Source of the DNA: Aerococcaceae bacterium DSM 111020
GTDB taxonomy: Bacteria; Bacillota; Bacilli; Lactobacillales; Aerococcaceae
Direction: 5' to 3'
Assembly (NCBI GenBank): GCA_015863185.1
Contig: JACBXP010000003.1
Span: forward strand, 109,120-173,119
Length of the DNA: 64,000 nt
This document shows, piece by piece, positions 43,830 through 54,569 of the stretch. How positions within the stretch are numbered: position 1 is the stretch's first letter; each line of letters starts with the position of its first letter. A model generated the notes under the pieces. The model had not been told where the DNA came from, ran no database searches, and saw only the letters and a list, made by a program, of their open reading frames with translations. Position numbers and translations under genes: made by a program.

Positions 43830-44852
43830 TTAACGTCGACTTCGCTCGATCCGTTTTGATTCTACTCTTAAATCTTGAAGCAATTTCTCTGTTCCGACAA
43901 TGGGATCATCAAATGGTTGCTTCGATAAAATAACTGGTAACCCTAATTCACGTTCTAACCGTTCTGGTAACCGACGTAATAAGCCAGTCCCTCCTGTTAA
44001 ATATATTCCAGTTTCAAGCACATCTGAAGCCAACTCTGGTTGAATCGTCTCAAACACTTTTTTACAGACTTTAATGATATGTTCAATTTGTCTTTCAATG
44101 GCTTCATGTACTATTTTGACGGTAACATTAGCTGTTGAAGGGACTCCGGTAGCTACACTCAAGCCACTAACTTCCATTGAATCTTGAGCATCCATTTCTT
44201 CATAGCTAGCTGTTCCCAATGACTGTTTAAGTTTTTCTGCAGTTTCTTGACTAATAATTAAATTATAATGGTCTCTCACTCGATCAGCAATAGCCAAATC
44301 CAGATTATCGCCACCTATATTAACCGTTTGTTGCTGAATAATCGCATCATACGAGATTATGCCCGCTGATGACTTTCCACCACCGACATTTAAGACCATC
44401 TGTCCTAAAGGCTTTGTAATATCTAGCTCTAAACCTAACGCAGATACAATCATTTCATCGGCAATCATTGCGCGAAAAATACCTATCTCACGTAACGCAT
44501 CAACCAGTGCTTTTCGTTCTACTTTGGTAATATTACTAGGAACTGAAATAACCGCTTCACAATGAATTCGATTCGTCTTTAATGCTTTCTTTATATATTC
44601 CGTTAACATCCTCTTAGTCAATTGAAAATTATCAATAACTCCTTGCTGGATTGGGCGAATGACTTCATATTCATCTGATACACGCCCCACCAATTCCAAT
44701 GCAACTTCGCCAAATGCGACGACTTCATTTGTGCCCTTTTTTACAGCGATAAGGGAGGGTTCTCGCAATGCAATGCCTTTTTTATGAATCGCAATCAAAG
44801 TATTTGTTGTTCCCATATCAATTGCGATGAGTTGTTTTCCAAACAAAGCCAT
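43830..44852 (-). CDS. mreB: MreB/Mbl-family actin homolog
   Basis: This 340-residue actin-fold protein has phosphate-binding loops IDMGTTNTLI and NVGGGKSSAGIISYDAI and the adenosine motif TGIYLTGGTGLLRRLPERL. The start is LFGKQLIAIDMGT. It is first in the mreBCD cluster. Whether it is the mreB or mbl-type paralog cannot be decided here, although linkage with mreCD favours mreB. Confidence 0.93.
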   Translation of the reverse strand: MALFGKQLIAIDMGTTNTLIAIHKKGIALREPSLIAVKKGTNEVVAFGEVALELVGRVSDEYEVIRPIQQGVIDNFQLTKRMLTEYIKKALKTNRIHCEAVISVPSNITKVERKALVDALREIGIFRAMIADEMIVSALGLELDITKPLGQMVLNVGGGKSSAGIISYDAIIQQQTVNIGGDNLDLAIADRVRDHYNLIISQETAEKLKQSLGTASYEEMDAQDSMEVSGLSVATGVPSTANVTVKIVHEAIERQIEHIIKVCKKVFETIQPELASDVLETGIYLTGGTGLLRRLPERLERELGLPVILSKQPFDDPIVGTEKLLQDLRVESKRIERSRR

Positions 44853-44978
44853 AGATAGTCCCCTTTCCAGATAACATGGTCAATATACCAAAGTATTATA
44901 TCAAAATCACTCCTGAAAAACTAGCCTTAGCTAAGATTCTTCGAATGGATAATAATGATAATAATGGCTTCACTGGTC

Positions 44979-45013
44979 AAAAAAAGAGTTTGGAAATGAA
45001 ATCCAAACTCTTA
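44979..45013 (-). terminator. Terminator downstream of csp
   Basis: AAGAGTTTGGA and TCCAAACTCTT pair around a short loop, with a T run on the minus strand. Confidence 0.85.
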
Positions 45014-45085
45014 GTTCATAAGATACTTTGAAATGAATCGGGCCGACAGAATATAGTATTCTCAGCCACACAATTCAATTTAATG

Positions 45086-45286
45086 TTATAACTTAACGAT
45101 GTTCGCAGCTTGTGCGCCACGAGGTCCTTCTTCAATATCAAATGAAACAGCTTGACCTTCTTCTAAAGTCTTAAAGCCTTCCCCTTGAATCGCTGAAAAA
45201 TGTGCAAATACATCAGGTTCTCCTTCACGCTCAATAAAGCCAAAACCTTTATCTGCATTGAACCATTTTACATGTCCTTCTGCCAA
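45086..45286 (-). CDS. Cold shock protein
   Basis: This 66-residue CspA-family protein has the two RNA-binding motifs KGFGFIE and VFAHFSAI and ends [10 protein letters not shown]. It binds single-stranded RNA as a chaperone. GGAGGAG precedes the ATG, and an untranslated leader of about 100 bases lies upstream, common for cold-regulated genes. Confidence 0.96.
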   Translation of the reverse strand: MAEGHVKWFNADKGFGFIEREGEPDVFAHFSAIQGEGFKTLEEGQAVSFDIEEGPRGAQAANIVKL

Positions 45287-45439
45287 GTAAACTCCTCCTC
45301 CACATAATACTATATTTCTGTTGCGGTATGCGGATGATTATTAATAAGATCAAACCTTAATTACCTCTTCAAAAACATACTTATAGTTTAGCACAGTTAT
45401 TTTAATAAAGGCAAACGATAACATGACCTTCTTGATACT

Positions 45440-46141
45440 TCAATTTAAAAATAAATCAGTGGTATCTTGTAAACTATTATAGTCATTTCCCCCAACAATA
45501 ATATGATCAAGAATATCGATTCCCATCATCGAGCCACACGATATTAATCGCTTAGTAAACATTATATCAGCTGGAGAGGGATTCGGGTCACCGGATGGGT
45601 GATTATGAGCCACAATAATTCTTGCTGTAGGATATTTCACCGCTTCACGAAATATCTCTCGAGGATGTGCGACTGAGGAGTTAACAGTACCAATAAAAAT
45701 AACTTTTTGTTGAATGACGTAATTTTTAGTATTTAAAAATAGTGCATATAATTTTTCTTGCTGATAATGTTGCATTTGGCGAACTAACAATTCACCTGCT
45801 ATCGTCGTTGAATCGACCTTCGTAAATCTAGGAAAATGGGCTTGTGATACTCGAGCACCAAATTCAATCGTGGCGAGTAATTCAATCGCTTTAGCCTGAC
45901 CAATGCCATTCACGTTCATTAACTCCTCAATGCTTGCATTTTTAAGCATAGATAAATCGCCCATTTCTATTAATAATTGTTGGGCTACTTCTAATACATT
46001 CTTCCCCTTCAAACCAGTCCTTAAGATAATGGCTAATAATTCTTGATCACTTAAAGCTTTCGCTCCAAAATTCATTAAACGTTCACGGGGTCTAAGATTT
46101 TCTGGCATTTCTTTCACAATTAATTGATTAGACATATTCAT
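45440..46141 (-). CDS. radC: RadC/UPF0758 JAMM-domain protein
   Basis: This 233-residue protein has a helix-hairpin-helix (NVNGIGQAKAIELLA) and the JAMM metal motif HNHPSGDPNPSPAD near residue 182, with an upstream Glu in PREIFREAVKY. The family is often called RadC, but a DNA repair role is not established. It lies just after folC on the same strand. Confidence 0.93.
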   Translation of the reverse strand: MNMSNQLIVKEMPENLRPRERLMNFGAKALSDQELLAIILRTGLKGKNVLEVAQQLLIEMGDLSMLKNASIEELMNVNGIGQAKAIELLATIEFGARVSQAHFPRFTKVDSTTIAGELLVRQMQHYQQEKLYALFLNTKNYVIQQKVIFIGTVNSSVAHPREIFREAVKYPTARIIVAHNHPSGDPNPSPADIMFTKRLISCGSMMGIDILDHIIVGGNDYNSLQDTTDLFLN

Positions 46142-46196
46142 CCTCCTTTGGGTATTCTTTTCCTACTAATAAATAACCCTTTTTGGAGTAAATGTG

Positions 46197-47522
46197 TTAT
46201 AAATTTTGGATATATTGACGAACTTGAGAAACGAAATATAAAGATCCAGTAATAATCAAGAGATCATCTTTGTCACCATTAGATATGAATTGATGCACAT
46301 ATTCCTCCCAATCATTAGATTCTGTAAATACAATCGAAGATGTCAAACCATATTCTTGAAGCATTTGTTGTGCTCGTTCCACCGATAAAACTTCCCCTTC
46401 AAACTCAAATTCGGTCAATATCACTTCATTTACAGGAAAAGTTGTCAATAAGTTTAGATGAGCTTGTTGATCCTTTTTGCTTAAACCAGAATACAATAAA
46501 CGAATGCGATATTTTTGGAAATAGTCACGCATCGCTTGCTTTAATGCTTCAAGTCCCAGTACATTATGGGCACCATCAATGTATACCTGTGGCTTTGTAT
46601 GAATTTTTTCTAATCGTGCCGGCCACTTTGTTTCCTTTAACGCGTCCTGTAAAGCAGTCATATCAAGGGCACGGTGTGTCCTTTGCATCCATAATAAGCA
46701 CGCTTCAATTGCCACACTCGCATTATCTACTTGGTAACGGCCCAATAAATTAAGCGTCGCTTCGAATTGTAAATGCTGATTCTTGAAGACAAATTGTGTT
46801 TGATTGTTTGGTGTAATCACAGAATCGAAGGCGTGAAACGCTTGGTGATAACGGTAAAGTGTCGCTTTATTCTTACTTGCGACCTGTTCAATCACGCTAA
46901 GCGTCTCTTTATCTGTTATGTTGCCTGTAATAACCTGTGCATTTTCTTTGATAATGCCAGCCTTCTGATAAGCAATATCTTCCAAACGATGACCTAATTT
47001 TTCAACATGGTCAAGGCCAATCGTTGTGATGACCGCTATTTGACCAGCGAAAATATTGGTATTATCATTTAATCCACCAATTCCTACCTCTATCAAACAG
47101 ACATCAGGTTGGACATCCTTGAAATATAAAGCCGCCATGATGGTCATAATTTCAAAAAATCCTAAAGATCCGAATCCATCATTCTTTAACTGTTCATTTA
47201 TCTGAAAGATTTGATTGGTATATGCTAACAATGAATCATCTGGGATGTGGTTTCCATCGTATTGGATTCGTTCATTAATTTTATGAATATGTGGAGAAGT
47301 GAAACTGCCCACTTTATAACCTTGTGACTTTAACAATTGACGGAGAAATGCCGTAGTAGAACCCTTCCCATTAGTGCCAGTAAGATGAATAACTGGCAAA
47401 TGAGATTCTGGATGATTTAAGAGTTTCATCGCATATTTTATTCTTTGGATACCTGTTCGATTGGTTTCCATTTCGTGGTTAATAATCCAATCAACCGCTT
47501 GATTCATTGTCTGAAAAGGCAT
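46197..47522 (-). CDS. folC: Folylpolyglutamate/dihydrofolate synthase
   Basis: This 441-residue Mur-ligase-fold enzyme has the ATP loop HLTGTNGKGSTTAFLRQLL, VGSFTSPHIHKINERI, CLIEVGIGG and YIDGAHNVLGLEAL. It adds glutamate to folates. The start near the valS end leaves about 150 bp with a terminator, so it has its own promoter. Confidence 0.95.
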   Translation of the reverse strand: MPFQTMNQAVDWIINHEMETNRTGIQRIKYAMKLLNHPESHLPVIHLTGTNGKGSTTAFLRQLLKSQGYKVGSFTSPHIHKINERIQYDGNHIPDDSLLAYTNQIFQINEQLKNDGFGSLGFFEIMTIMAALYFKDVQPDVCLIEVGIGGLNDNTNIFAGQIAVITTIGLDHVEKLGHRLEDIAYQKAGIIKENAQVITGNITDKETLSVIEQVASKNKATLYRYHQAFHAFDSVITPNNQTQFVFKNQHLQFEATLNLLGRYQVDNASVAIEACLLWMQRTHRALDMTALQDALKETKWPARLEKIHTKPQVYIDGAHNVLGLEALKQAMRDYFQKYRIRLLYSGLSKKDQQAHLNLLTTFPVNEVILTEFEFEGEVLSVERAQQMLQEYGLTSSIVFTESNDWEEYVHQFISNGDKDDLLIITGSLYFVSQVRQYIQNL

Positions 47523-47629
47523 GATAACACCTAACTTTCACTCTATTCTTTAATAAAAGCCAAAAGATTAGCTTCTTCAATCAATTATTTTATAGCATAT
47601 TTCCAGTTATGCAATAGAAATAAAAAAAT

Positions 47630-47668
47630 AAATACACCTAAAGAATTTTTTCCTTTAGGTGTATTTGT
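47630..47668 (-). terminator. Terminator of valS
   Basis: AAATACACCTAAAG and CTTTAGGTGTATTT surround nine bases; an A-rich (minus-strand T) tract follows. Confidence 0.9.
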
Positions 47669-47672
47669 CAGA

Positions 47673-50312
47673 CTATAACATCTTCTGTAATTGCTCAATC
47701 TGATCTTTGACTGCGTCTAATTGCGTTTGATAACTATGACCTTTTTTCCGCTCTTCTTCAACGACTGCTTCTGGTGCTTTGTTAACGAAGTTTTCATTTT
47801 TTAATTTCTTCGTCACGCGCTCCACTTCTTTTTGAAGTTTAACTACTTCATTTTCAAGTCGTTTAATTTCATCTTCGACTTTAATCAACCCTTCTAAAGG
47901 CATCATAACTGTCGCAAATGACAGTGTTTGTGAACTAACTTGTTCAGGAGCGTCTGGATTCATTGAAATACTCAGCGAATCAGGATGACCGAAACGTTCA
48001 ATATATTGACGATTTGCCTCTAACATCTCTACATCATATTCATCATTCACTTTAATATAAATATCAATCGCTTTTGAAAGGGAGGCATTCGCTTCACTAC
48101 GTATGTTACGAACCGCGCGGATAATATCAATCAATTTCATCATTGCTTGTTCGCTTTCTTCATCTTGATAGATTGTTTGTACTGTAGGATAAGCTGCGAT
48201 TACGATCGATTCTTGACTTCCTTTAATATTTTGCCAAATTTCTTCTGTAACAAAAGGCATAATTGGATGCAATAACCGTAAAAATTGATCTAAAACATAA
48301 ATTAAAATAGAACGCGTGGTTTGATTGTCTGCTGTTTCGTCTTGTAAGGTTTCTTTCGTCATTTCGATGTACCAATCGCAATAGTCATCCCAAATAAAAT
48401 GATAAAGTTCACGACCTGCTTCACCGAATTCAAATTTTTCGAATAAACGAGTGACTGATGCGATAGTTGATTGTAGTCGTGATACAATCCAACGATCAGC
48501 TAATGTTAAATCGTTACCGATTGTTAAGTCATCGATAGTCATTCCATCAACATTCATCAGCACAAATCGGCTTGCGTTCCATATTTTATTGATGAAATTC
48601 CAGGCAGCCGCCATTTTCTCTTCACTATAACGGACATCTTGACCCGGTGAAGAACCATTCGCTAAGAACCAACGCAATGCATCGACACCATATTCATCTA
48701 TAACATCCATTGGGTCGATACCATTACCCAGTGATTTAGACATTTTACGTCCTTGAGAATCACGAATAAGTCCATGAATTAATACATTTTTGAATGGTTT
48801 TTGTTCTGTAAATTCAAGCGATTGGAATATCATCCGTGATACCCAGAAGAAAATAATGTCATAGCCAGTGACTAATGTATCTGTCGGGAAATACCGTTTG
48901 AAATCTTCAGAGTCTGTGTCTGGCCATCCCATTGTTGAAAATGGCCAGAGTGCTGAACTGAACCATGTATCGAGGACATCGGGATCTTGTGTCCAATTCT
49001 CTGAATCTTCTGGTGATTTCATCCCGACATATACTTCACCAGTTTCATTATGATACCAAGCCGGAATTTGATGTCCCCACCATAATTGACGTGAAATGAC
49101 CCAATCGTGAACATTTTCCATCCAATCCAAGAATGTTTTCTCAAATCGTGCCGGATAAAAATCGACCCGTTCATCTGTTTGTTGATTCTTAATCGCCGCT
49201 TCAGCGAGGGGTTGCATTTTTACAAACCATTGCGTTGATAATCTAGGTTCTACAACGGCTCCCGAACGCTCAGAATGTCCAACACTATGGACCATTTCTT
49301 CAATTTCAACGAGGTAATCCCCTTGTTTTAAGTCTTCAACAACAGCTTTTCTGGCTTCTTTGATGGTTAAGCCTTCGTATTTTTCTCCGGCTTGAGCATT
49401 CATATAACCGTCATCTGTCATCACATTAATTCGCGGTAAATCATGACGATTACCTACTTCAAAGTCATTGGGATCATGGGCAGGCGTAATTTTTACCACG
49501 CCGGTACCAAATTCGCGATCAACATACGTATCGCCCACGATAGGAATTTCACGATTCACTAATGGTAATATCAATGTCTTACCAATCAAATGTTGATAAC
49601 GGTCATCATCAGGATGCACAGCTACAGCTGTGTCACCTAACATAGTCTCCGGTCGGGTAGTAGCTAATTGTAGATGCCCTGAACCATCGGCAAGCGGATA
49701 ATTTACATGATAAAAAGCTCCTGGATCATCTTGATAAACAACTTCTATATCTGAAAGGGCTGTTTGTTGAACAGGGTCCCAGTTAATAATATATTCGCCT
49801 CGGTATATCAAACCTTTTTCATAAAGCGAAACAAACACTTTACGAACTGCTTTTGACAAACCTTCATCCAAAGTAAACCGTTCGCGAGAATAATCAACCG
49901 AAATCCCCATTTTAGCCCATTGTTCACGAATTATCTTCGCATATTCTTCTTTCCATTCCCATGTTTTTTCAAGGAATTTTTCACGACCTAAATCATGTCT
50001 TGAGATTCCTTGAGAACGCAATCGTTCTTCGACTTTACTTTGCGTTGCAATACCGGCATGGTCCATTCCTGGTAACCATAATGTATCATAGCTTTGCATT
50101 CTTTTTTGGCGAATTATCATGTCTTGTAAAGAGACATCCCATGCATGACCTAAATGTAATTTACCAGTGACATTGGGAGGTGGAATAACAATAGAATAAG
50201 GCGTCGCATCAGAATCTTCTGAAGGTGCAAACACATCCAAATCTAACCATTGTTGATATCTACCTTCTTCAACCGCATTGGGTTGATATTTTGTTGGCAT
50301 TTCTTTCATCAT
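47673..50312 (-). CDS. valS: Valyl-tRNA synthetase
   Basis: This class I synthetase of about 880 residues has [16 protein letters not shown] (the HIGH motif as HLGH), [12 protein letters not shown] (KMSKS), an editing domain with [17 protein letters not shown], and a C-terminal coiled coil. The ATG at 50312 ([11 protein letters not shown]) with AAAGGG upstream is preferred; the frame is open ten codons further. A T-box leader precedes it. Confidence 0.96.
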   Translation of the reverse strand: MMKEMPTKYQPNAVEEGRYQQWLDLDVFAPSEDSDATPYSIVIPPPNVTGKLHLGHAWDVSLQDMIIRQKRMQSYDTLWLPGMDHAGIATQSKVEERLRSQGISRHDLGREKFLEKTWEWKEEYAKIIREQWAKMGISVDYSRERFTLDEGLSKAVRKVFVSLYEKGLIYRGEYIINWDPVQQTALSDIEVVYQDDPGAFYHVNYPLADGSGHLQLATTRPETMLGDTAVAVHPDDDRYQHLIGKTLILPLVNREIPIVGDTYVDREFGTGVVKITPAHDPNDFEVGNRHDLPRINVMTDDGYMNAQAGEKYEGLTIKEARKAVVEDLKQGDYLVEIEEMVHSVGHSERSGAVVEPRLSTQWFVKMQPLAEAAIKNQQTDERVDFYPARFEKTFLDWMENVHDWVISRQLWWGHQIPAWYHNETGEVYVGMKSPEDSENWTQDPDVLDTWFSSALWPFSTMGWPDTDSEDFKRYFPTDTLVTGYDIIFFWVSRMIFQSLEFTEQKPFKNVLIHGLIRDSQGRKMSKSLGNGIDPMDVIDEYGVDALRWFLANGSSPGQDVRYSEEKMAAAWNFINKIWNASRFVLMNVDGMTIDDLTIGNDLTLADRWIVSRLQSTIASVTRLFEKFEFGEAGRELYHFIWDDYCDWYIEMTKETLQDETADNQTTRSILIYVLDQFLRLLHPIMPFVTEEIWQNIKGSQESIVIAAYPTVQTIYQDEESEQAMMKLIDIIRAVRNIRSEANASLSKAIDIYIKVNDEYDVEMLEANRQYIERFGHPDSLSISMNPDAPEQVSSQTLSFATVMMPLEGLIKVEDEIKRLENEVVKLQKEVERVTKKLKNENFVNKAPEAVVEEERKKGHSYQTQLDAVKDQIEQLQKML

Positions 50313-50344
50313 AATCCCTTTCTTTCTCATAATATCGTTCATAT

Positions 50345-50570
50345 AAAATAAAAAAATCGCCCCTCAATAGGACGATTCAATCGTGGTACCACCTAAATTT
50401 AAATAGCTTCTTACTATTCCTCTAGCGTTGTTATCGAAGTCTTCTCCGTCAAGCACTACTATTATTTTCGCGCTTAATACTCCAAGTTACGTTCATCAAG
50501 GTTGAAGGCTTACACCATTTCCTTCTCGCTAAGTTTCTTGATTACTCATCTCTTCAACGTATTACTATTT
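50345..50570 (-). promoter_or_regulatory. T-box leader of valS
   Basis: The minus strand shows TTAGGTGGTACCACGATT, the T-box motif with CACG in place of the usual CGCG (50382-50395). A terminator AATCGTCC/GGGGCGATT with a T run follows (50351-50376). GTA occurs in the upstream specifier area (AACGTAACTTGG), in agreement with valine. Confidence 0.88.
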
Positions 50571-50719
50571 AGTAAATAAATACTATCATGAAAGCCAAAG
50601 AATCTCAAGTTTCTTCTTTCAAATGAAATTCAATCCAATTATGTTACAGGAAGCATTCTATTCGTTATAATGAAGATAAAGATTTAGTGCTTTATTTAGT
50701 GTTTTAAGAAAGGATTTTC

Positions 50720-51457
50720 ATGAATAAAATACATATCACAAATGAAATGATTGGTCATATTCCAATTCTCAGTGTATCGCTCGAAAGATTAAAAGACGAT
50801 AACCTTCCTCTCATTATCTTTTATCATGGATGGCGAATAAATAAAAAGTTAGTGCTCACGCAAGGTCGTAAACTCGCTCAAAAAGGGTTTCGCGTGATTC
50901 TCCCCGATGCTCAATCACATGGCGAACGCTATCAAGAATCAACGAAAATTCCGTCACTAACTTTTTTTAACAGTATTTATCACAATTTATTTGAATTTGG
51001 TTATCTATTACATCATGTGTCAGCAATCTACGGTACCCCTCACTTTATAGGCCTCGGGGGGGTATCAATGGGCGGAATGACGACCGCTGCCTTACTTACG
51101 CATCATCCCGAAATTGATGCGGCAGCTATCTTAATGGGTTCTGCGAATCTGACAGCTTATCGTGATCGAATTTACCAACATGCTACCGAAAATCATTCTT
51201 GGATGCCTGAAGATTATCAGGAATTATTAAGTTGGATTCCCTTGTATGATTTAGCAAAACATCCAGAATCACTTAAAGATCGTCCCTTATTCATTTGGCA
51301 TGGTCGTCAAGATGAAAAGGTTCCCTTTGAACATATGGAATCTTTTGTTAGAGAAAATAAACAATTAAATCTCACTGTACATTTTCAAGATCGAGGTCAT
51401 TTAGTTGAAACAGATACGATGGATCTGGTGACACAATTTTTTACAGAACAACTATAA
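50720..51457 (+). CDS. Alpha/beta hydrolase (YtmA-like esterase)
   Basis: This 245-residue hydrolase has the nucleophile elbow GGVSMGGMTTAALL (Ser near residue 116), HGWRINKKLVL (oxyanion region), FIWHGRQDEKVPFEHME (acidic residue) and DRGHLVETD (His). The family contains peptidase- or esterase-like enzymes with unproven substrates. It is monocistronic, with AAAGGA before the ATG and a shared bidirectional terminator after it. Confidence 0.88.
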   Translation: MNKIHITNEMIGHIPILSVSLERLKDDNLPLIIFYHGWRINKKLVLTQGRKLAQKGFRVILPDAQSHGERYQESTKIPSLTFFNSIYHNLFEFGYLLHHVSAIYGTPHFIGLGGVSMGGMTTAALLTHHPEIDAAAILMGSANLTAYRDRIYQHATENHSWMPEDYQELLSWIPLYDLAKHPESLKDRPLFIWHGRQDEKVPFEHMESFVRENKQLNLTVHFQDRGHLVETDTMDLVTQFFTEQL

Positions 51458-51460
51458 AAC

Positions 51461-51500
51461 AACCACTCAGCAATCCTTTAACTAGTCGCTGAGTGGTTTA
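51461..51500. terminator. Bidirectional terminator between the hydrolase and helicase genes
   Basis: AACCACTCAGC and GCTGAGTGGTT are perfect arms with a 16-nt loop. Confidence 0.85.
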
Positions 51501-51511
51501 AAATTTTGTCA

Positions 51512-52861
51512 TTAACTTCTTTTATTATTTCGTCGGGCTTGTCTTCCCGCTAGCCTTTTCTTTTTATTGGTTTGTTTGCGTTGATGTTCTTTGATTTCTT
51601 TATCTAATTTTTGTTTGTATCCTGGCTTTACTTTACGACGTTTATTTCGCTCAATCATTCCACGGACAACTGTATCTTCTTGATTCGCTTGAGTACGTTT
51701 ACGACGTTGTCGTCTTTGGCGATTATCTACCGGAATTAACTCCCCTTTTTTGAATTCAACATCGTCAAAGGCAATGCCTTTCTTCTCAAGTTCGGTTATC
51801 GCGTGATCATCCCCCGGTGTCACTAAAGTAATCGCCGTACCTTCCACTTGATTACGTCCTGTACGCCCCACACGATGGATGAAAAAATCTAAATTCGCAG
51901 GTAATTCAGCATTAATAACTAAGGAAACTCCAGGAATATCAATACCACGAGCCGCCAAATCTGTTGCGACGACATATTGATAATCTAATTGTCTAATTTG
52001 ACGCATTAAACGTTTCCGTTCTCTCGGTTCAACGTCACCATGAATTGTTGCTACTTTTAAACCTTGTTCTTTGAGATAATCGCTGACTTCATCCGCGTAT
52101 TTTTTTGTATTGGTAAATACAATCCCCAGATAAGTATATCCCATTGTTAATAATTCATAGATTAGCTCTTTACGACTTTGTCCTTTAGTTTGGATTAAAT
52201 AGTTGGTAATTTCATCAGCTAAAACATGCTCAGGTGCGATTTCAATCATTTCAGGATTCACTAAATATTTATTTAAAAATACTTCTAGCGATTGAGGAAT
52301 GGTCGCTGAGAAAACCATAATCTGTACTTGTTCATCTAATCGAGAGGCAATTTCATCCACCAAGGATAAAAATCCTAAATCCATAGTCATATCCGCTTCA
52401 TCAATAACAAGGATATCCGCTGTTTGAATGAGCAACGCATTTTCGGACATTAAGTCATAGATTCTCCCTGGAGTCCCGATAACAATGTGCGGTTGATTCT
52501 TTGGAGTCAGTTTATCTATCTGTCTTTGTTTATCTGTTCCCCCCACATAATTTACGACATTAATCGACTCTTCGCTATATTCTATCAATTGATTGGCAAC
52601 TTGATATAATTGATTAGCTAACTCTCGACTCGGCGCCGTAATAACCGCTTGAACTTGATTTTTATGTGGATCAATTGATTCAACAATCGGAATCATAAAG
52701 GCATGGGTTTTGCCTGAGCCGGTCTGTGATTGGACAATCAAATTGCGTCCTTTCATTGCTAATGGCAGAACGTTCTCTTGAACTTCCGTTAATGTTTCAA
52801 AATGTAGAGCTTCTAAAGCTTCTTGGATAAATGGTTTTAATGGTAAGTTATTGTATTTCAT
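51512..52861 (-). CDS. DEAD-box RNA helicase (CshB-like)
   Basis: This 449-residue helicase has Q motif region LTEVQENVLP, Walker A SQTGSGKTHAF, PSRELANQ, GTPGRIYDL, VIDEADMTMDLG, SATIPQSL, ATDLAARGIDIPGV and HRVGRTGRN. The tail (from about residue 385) is basic, rich in Arg and Lys (RRQRRKRTQANQ), and would bind RNA. CshB-type proteins act in cold adaptation and ribosome assembly. Confidence 0.93.
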   Translation of the reverse strand: MKYNNLPLKPFIQEALEALHFETLTEVQENVLPLAMKGRNLIVQSQTGSGKTHAFMIPIVESIDPHKNQVQAVITAPSRELANQLYQVANQLIEYSEESINVVNYVGGTDKQRQIDKLTPKNQPHIVIGTPGRIYDLMSENALLIQTADILVIDEADMTMDLGFLSLVDEIASRLDEQVQIMVFSATIPQSLEVFLNKYLVNPEMIEIAPEHVLADEITNYLIQTKGQSRKELIYELLTMGYTYLGIVFTNTKKYADEVSDYLKEQGLKVATIHGDVEPRERKRLMRQIRQLDYQYVVATDLAARGIDIPGVSLVINAELPANLDFFIHRVGRTGRNQVEGTAITLVTPGDDHAITELEKKGIAFDDVEFKKGELIPVDNRQRRQRRKRTQANQEDTVVRGMIERNKRRKVKPGYKQKLDKEIKEHQRKQTNKKKRLAGRQARRNNKRS

Positions 52862-53015
52862 AATTATCTCCTTTAATTGAGCATCTTCTCATTATTATAC
52901 GCATTATCGAAGATTGTCTCAAATAATTATTAATGAAAACGTATCAGTCAATTTGCCTTTCTTAAACTAAACAGCTAATATAAGCTATAACACTCAAAAT
53001 TAGGGGGGTCGGATA

Positions 53016-54461
53016 ATGAAAGACAATCAATTAATACTCACTTTATTTGGAGCAACTGGTGATTTAGCCGCCAGAAAACTATATCCTGCTATCTATCGGT
53101 TATATAAAGCTGGAAATATATCCGATCATTTTGCAGTGATTGGGACAGCTCGTCGTGATTGGTCACACGAGTACTTCAGAGATGTAGTCTACTATAGTAT
53201 CAAAGATGAAATCACGCAAGCACATGAAGCGGATGAATTTCTCAGTCACTTTTATTATCAAGCACATGATGTGAATGATGCTGATCATTATCAGAGCTTA
53301 GCCACATTGATGACACATCTGGATAATCAATATCAAATCGGTGGCAATCGCATTTTTTATATTTCATTGAATCCCGTATTGTTTCCGGTTATCACACATA
53401 ATTTGCGTAATCAAGGGTTACTGACTGATAATGGATACAATCGTTTAATCATAGAGAAACCATTTGGTTTTGATGAAGCTTCGGCCATTGAGTTACAAAT
53501 TCAACTGACCAAGGACTTCAATGAGAATCAAATATTCCGTATCGATCACTATTTAGGGAAGGAACTTCTTTCTTCATTTCGCAAATTTCGTTGTGAAAAT
53601 CTTTGGGCACATTTCTGGTCTAAAGATTATATCGATAACATCCAAATCAGTTTAGCTGAAGATTTAGGTATTGGCCAGCGTGGTGCCTATTATGAGCGAA
53701 GTGGTGTCACTAAAGACATGATTCAAAATCATATGATGCAAATTATCGCCCTACTGGTTATGGAACAACCATGCAATCCCTCTGCGGAGGCATTTAGACA
53801 GGAAAAGATAGACATGATCAAAAGTCTGAAAAAATATCAAACACTGGATGAGTTTAAAAAGCATGTCGTACGGGGTCAATATAAAGCCAATCGTGCTAAA
53901 AGTATCCCAGGATATCGTGGAGAAGATGCTGTTGATCCCGAATCTTTAACTGAAACATTTTTCGCAGCACATATTGAATTAGATTTGCCGCAATGGGAAG
54001 GGGTTCCTTTCTTCATTCGAAGTGGGAAGAGACTTGAAAGAAAATATACCACTATTCATATTGTTTTCAAAGCTGTTGATGAACATTATGCACCGAATTA
54101 TTTGAAGATCGAATTAGATCCACAAATGCGTATTCAATATTATTTTAATCAAGAAAAACCTGGCTATAATACAGGATCTAAAGTTGTCCCGATGACATTT
54201 CAATATCGTTCTGACCTTGAAACACGCATTCCACATGATTATGAACGCTTAATAAATGGTTGTATTAATAATCGTTTGGATGATTTCGTTCATTGGTATG
54301 AATCAAAATATGCTTGGCAATTTATTGACCACCTATACGATTATTGGGACCAATTGAATGGCGAAGATTTAGCATTCTATGAAGCATTATCACCAGGACC
54401 TGAAGCTGCAAATGAACTAACAAAGGCTCACGGTACACGGTGGTATGATTATCAATGTTAA
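53016..54461 (+). CDS. zwf: Glucose-6-phosphate 1-dehydrogenase
   Basis: This 481-residue enzyme has FGATGDLAARKLYPAIYRL (NADP site), IIEKPFGFD and RIDHYLGKELLSSFR (substrate site with catalytic His near residue 175), plus FIRSGKRLERKYT. It opens the oxidative pentose phosphate pathway. It is monocistronic, with GGGGGGTCGG before the ATG and a terminator after it. Confidence 0.96.
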   Translation: MKDNQLILTLFGATGDLAARKLYPAIYRLYKAGNISDHFAVIGTARRDWSHEYFRDVVYYSIKDEITQAHEADEFLSHFYYQAHDVNDADHYQSLATLMTHLDNQYQIGGNRIFYISLNPVLFPVITHNLRNQGLLTDNGYNRLIIEKPFGFDEASAIELQIQLTKDFNENQIFRIDHYLGKELLSSFRKFRCENLWAHFWSKDYIDNIQISLAEDLGIGQRGAYYERSGVTKDMIQNHMMQIIALLVMEQPCNPSAEAFRQEKIDMIKSLKKYQTLDEFKKHVVRGQYKANRAKSIPGYRGEDAVDPESLTETFFAAHIELDLPQWEGVPFFIRSGKRLERKYTTIHIVFKAVDEHYAPNYLKIELDPQMRIQYYFNQEKPGYNTGSKVVPMTFQYRSDLETRIPHDYERLINGCINNRLDDFVHWYESKYAWQFIDHLYDYWDQLNGEDLAFYEALSPGPEAANELTKAHGTRWYDYQC

Positions 54462-54516
54462 GAATATATTTAATATATAAATAAATTTAGCCTTATTAAC
54501 TAACATTATAATATTA

Positions 54517-54563
54517 AAAGCTCCGCATCCTACTTATTTTTTAGATAGAATGCGGAGTCTTTA
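54517..54563. terminator. Terminator between zwf and nrnA
   Basis: CTCCGCAT (54521-54528) and ATGCGGAG (54550-54557) pair, with flanking A and T tracts. Confidence 0.85.
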
Positions 54564-54569
54564 TATTGA

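Noticed and set aside
46340..46997. Plus-strand open frames opposite folC
   Set aside because: They are antisense to an intact folC with all family motifs.
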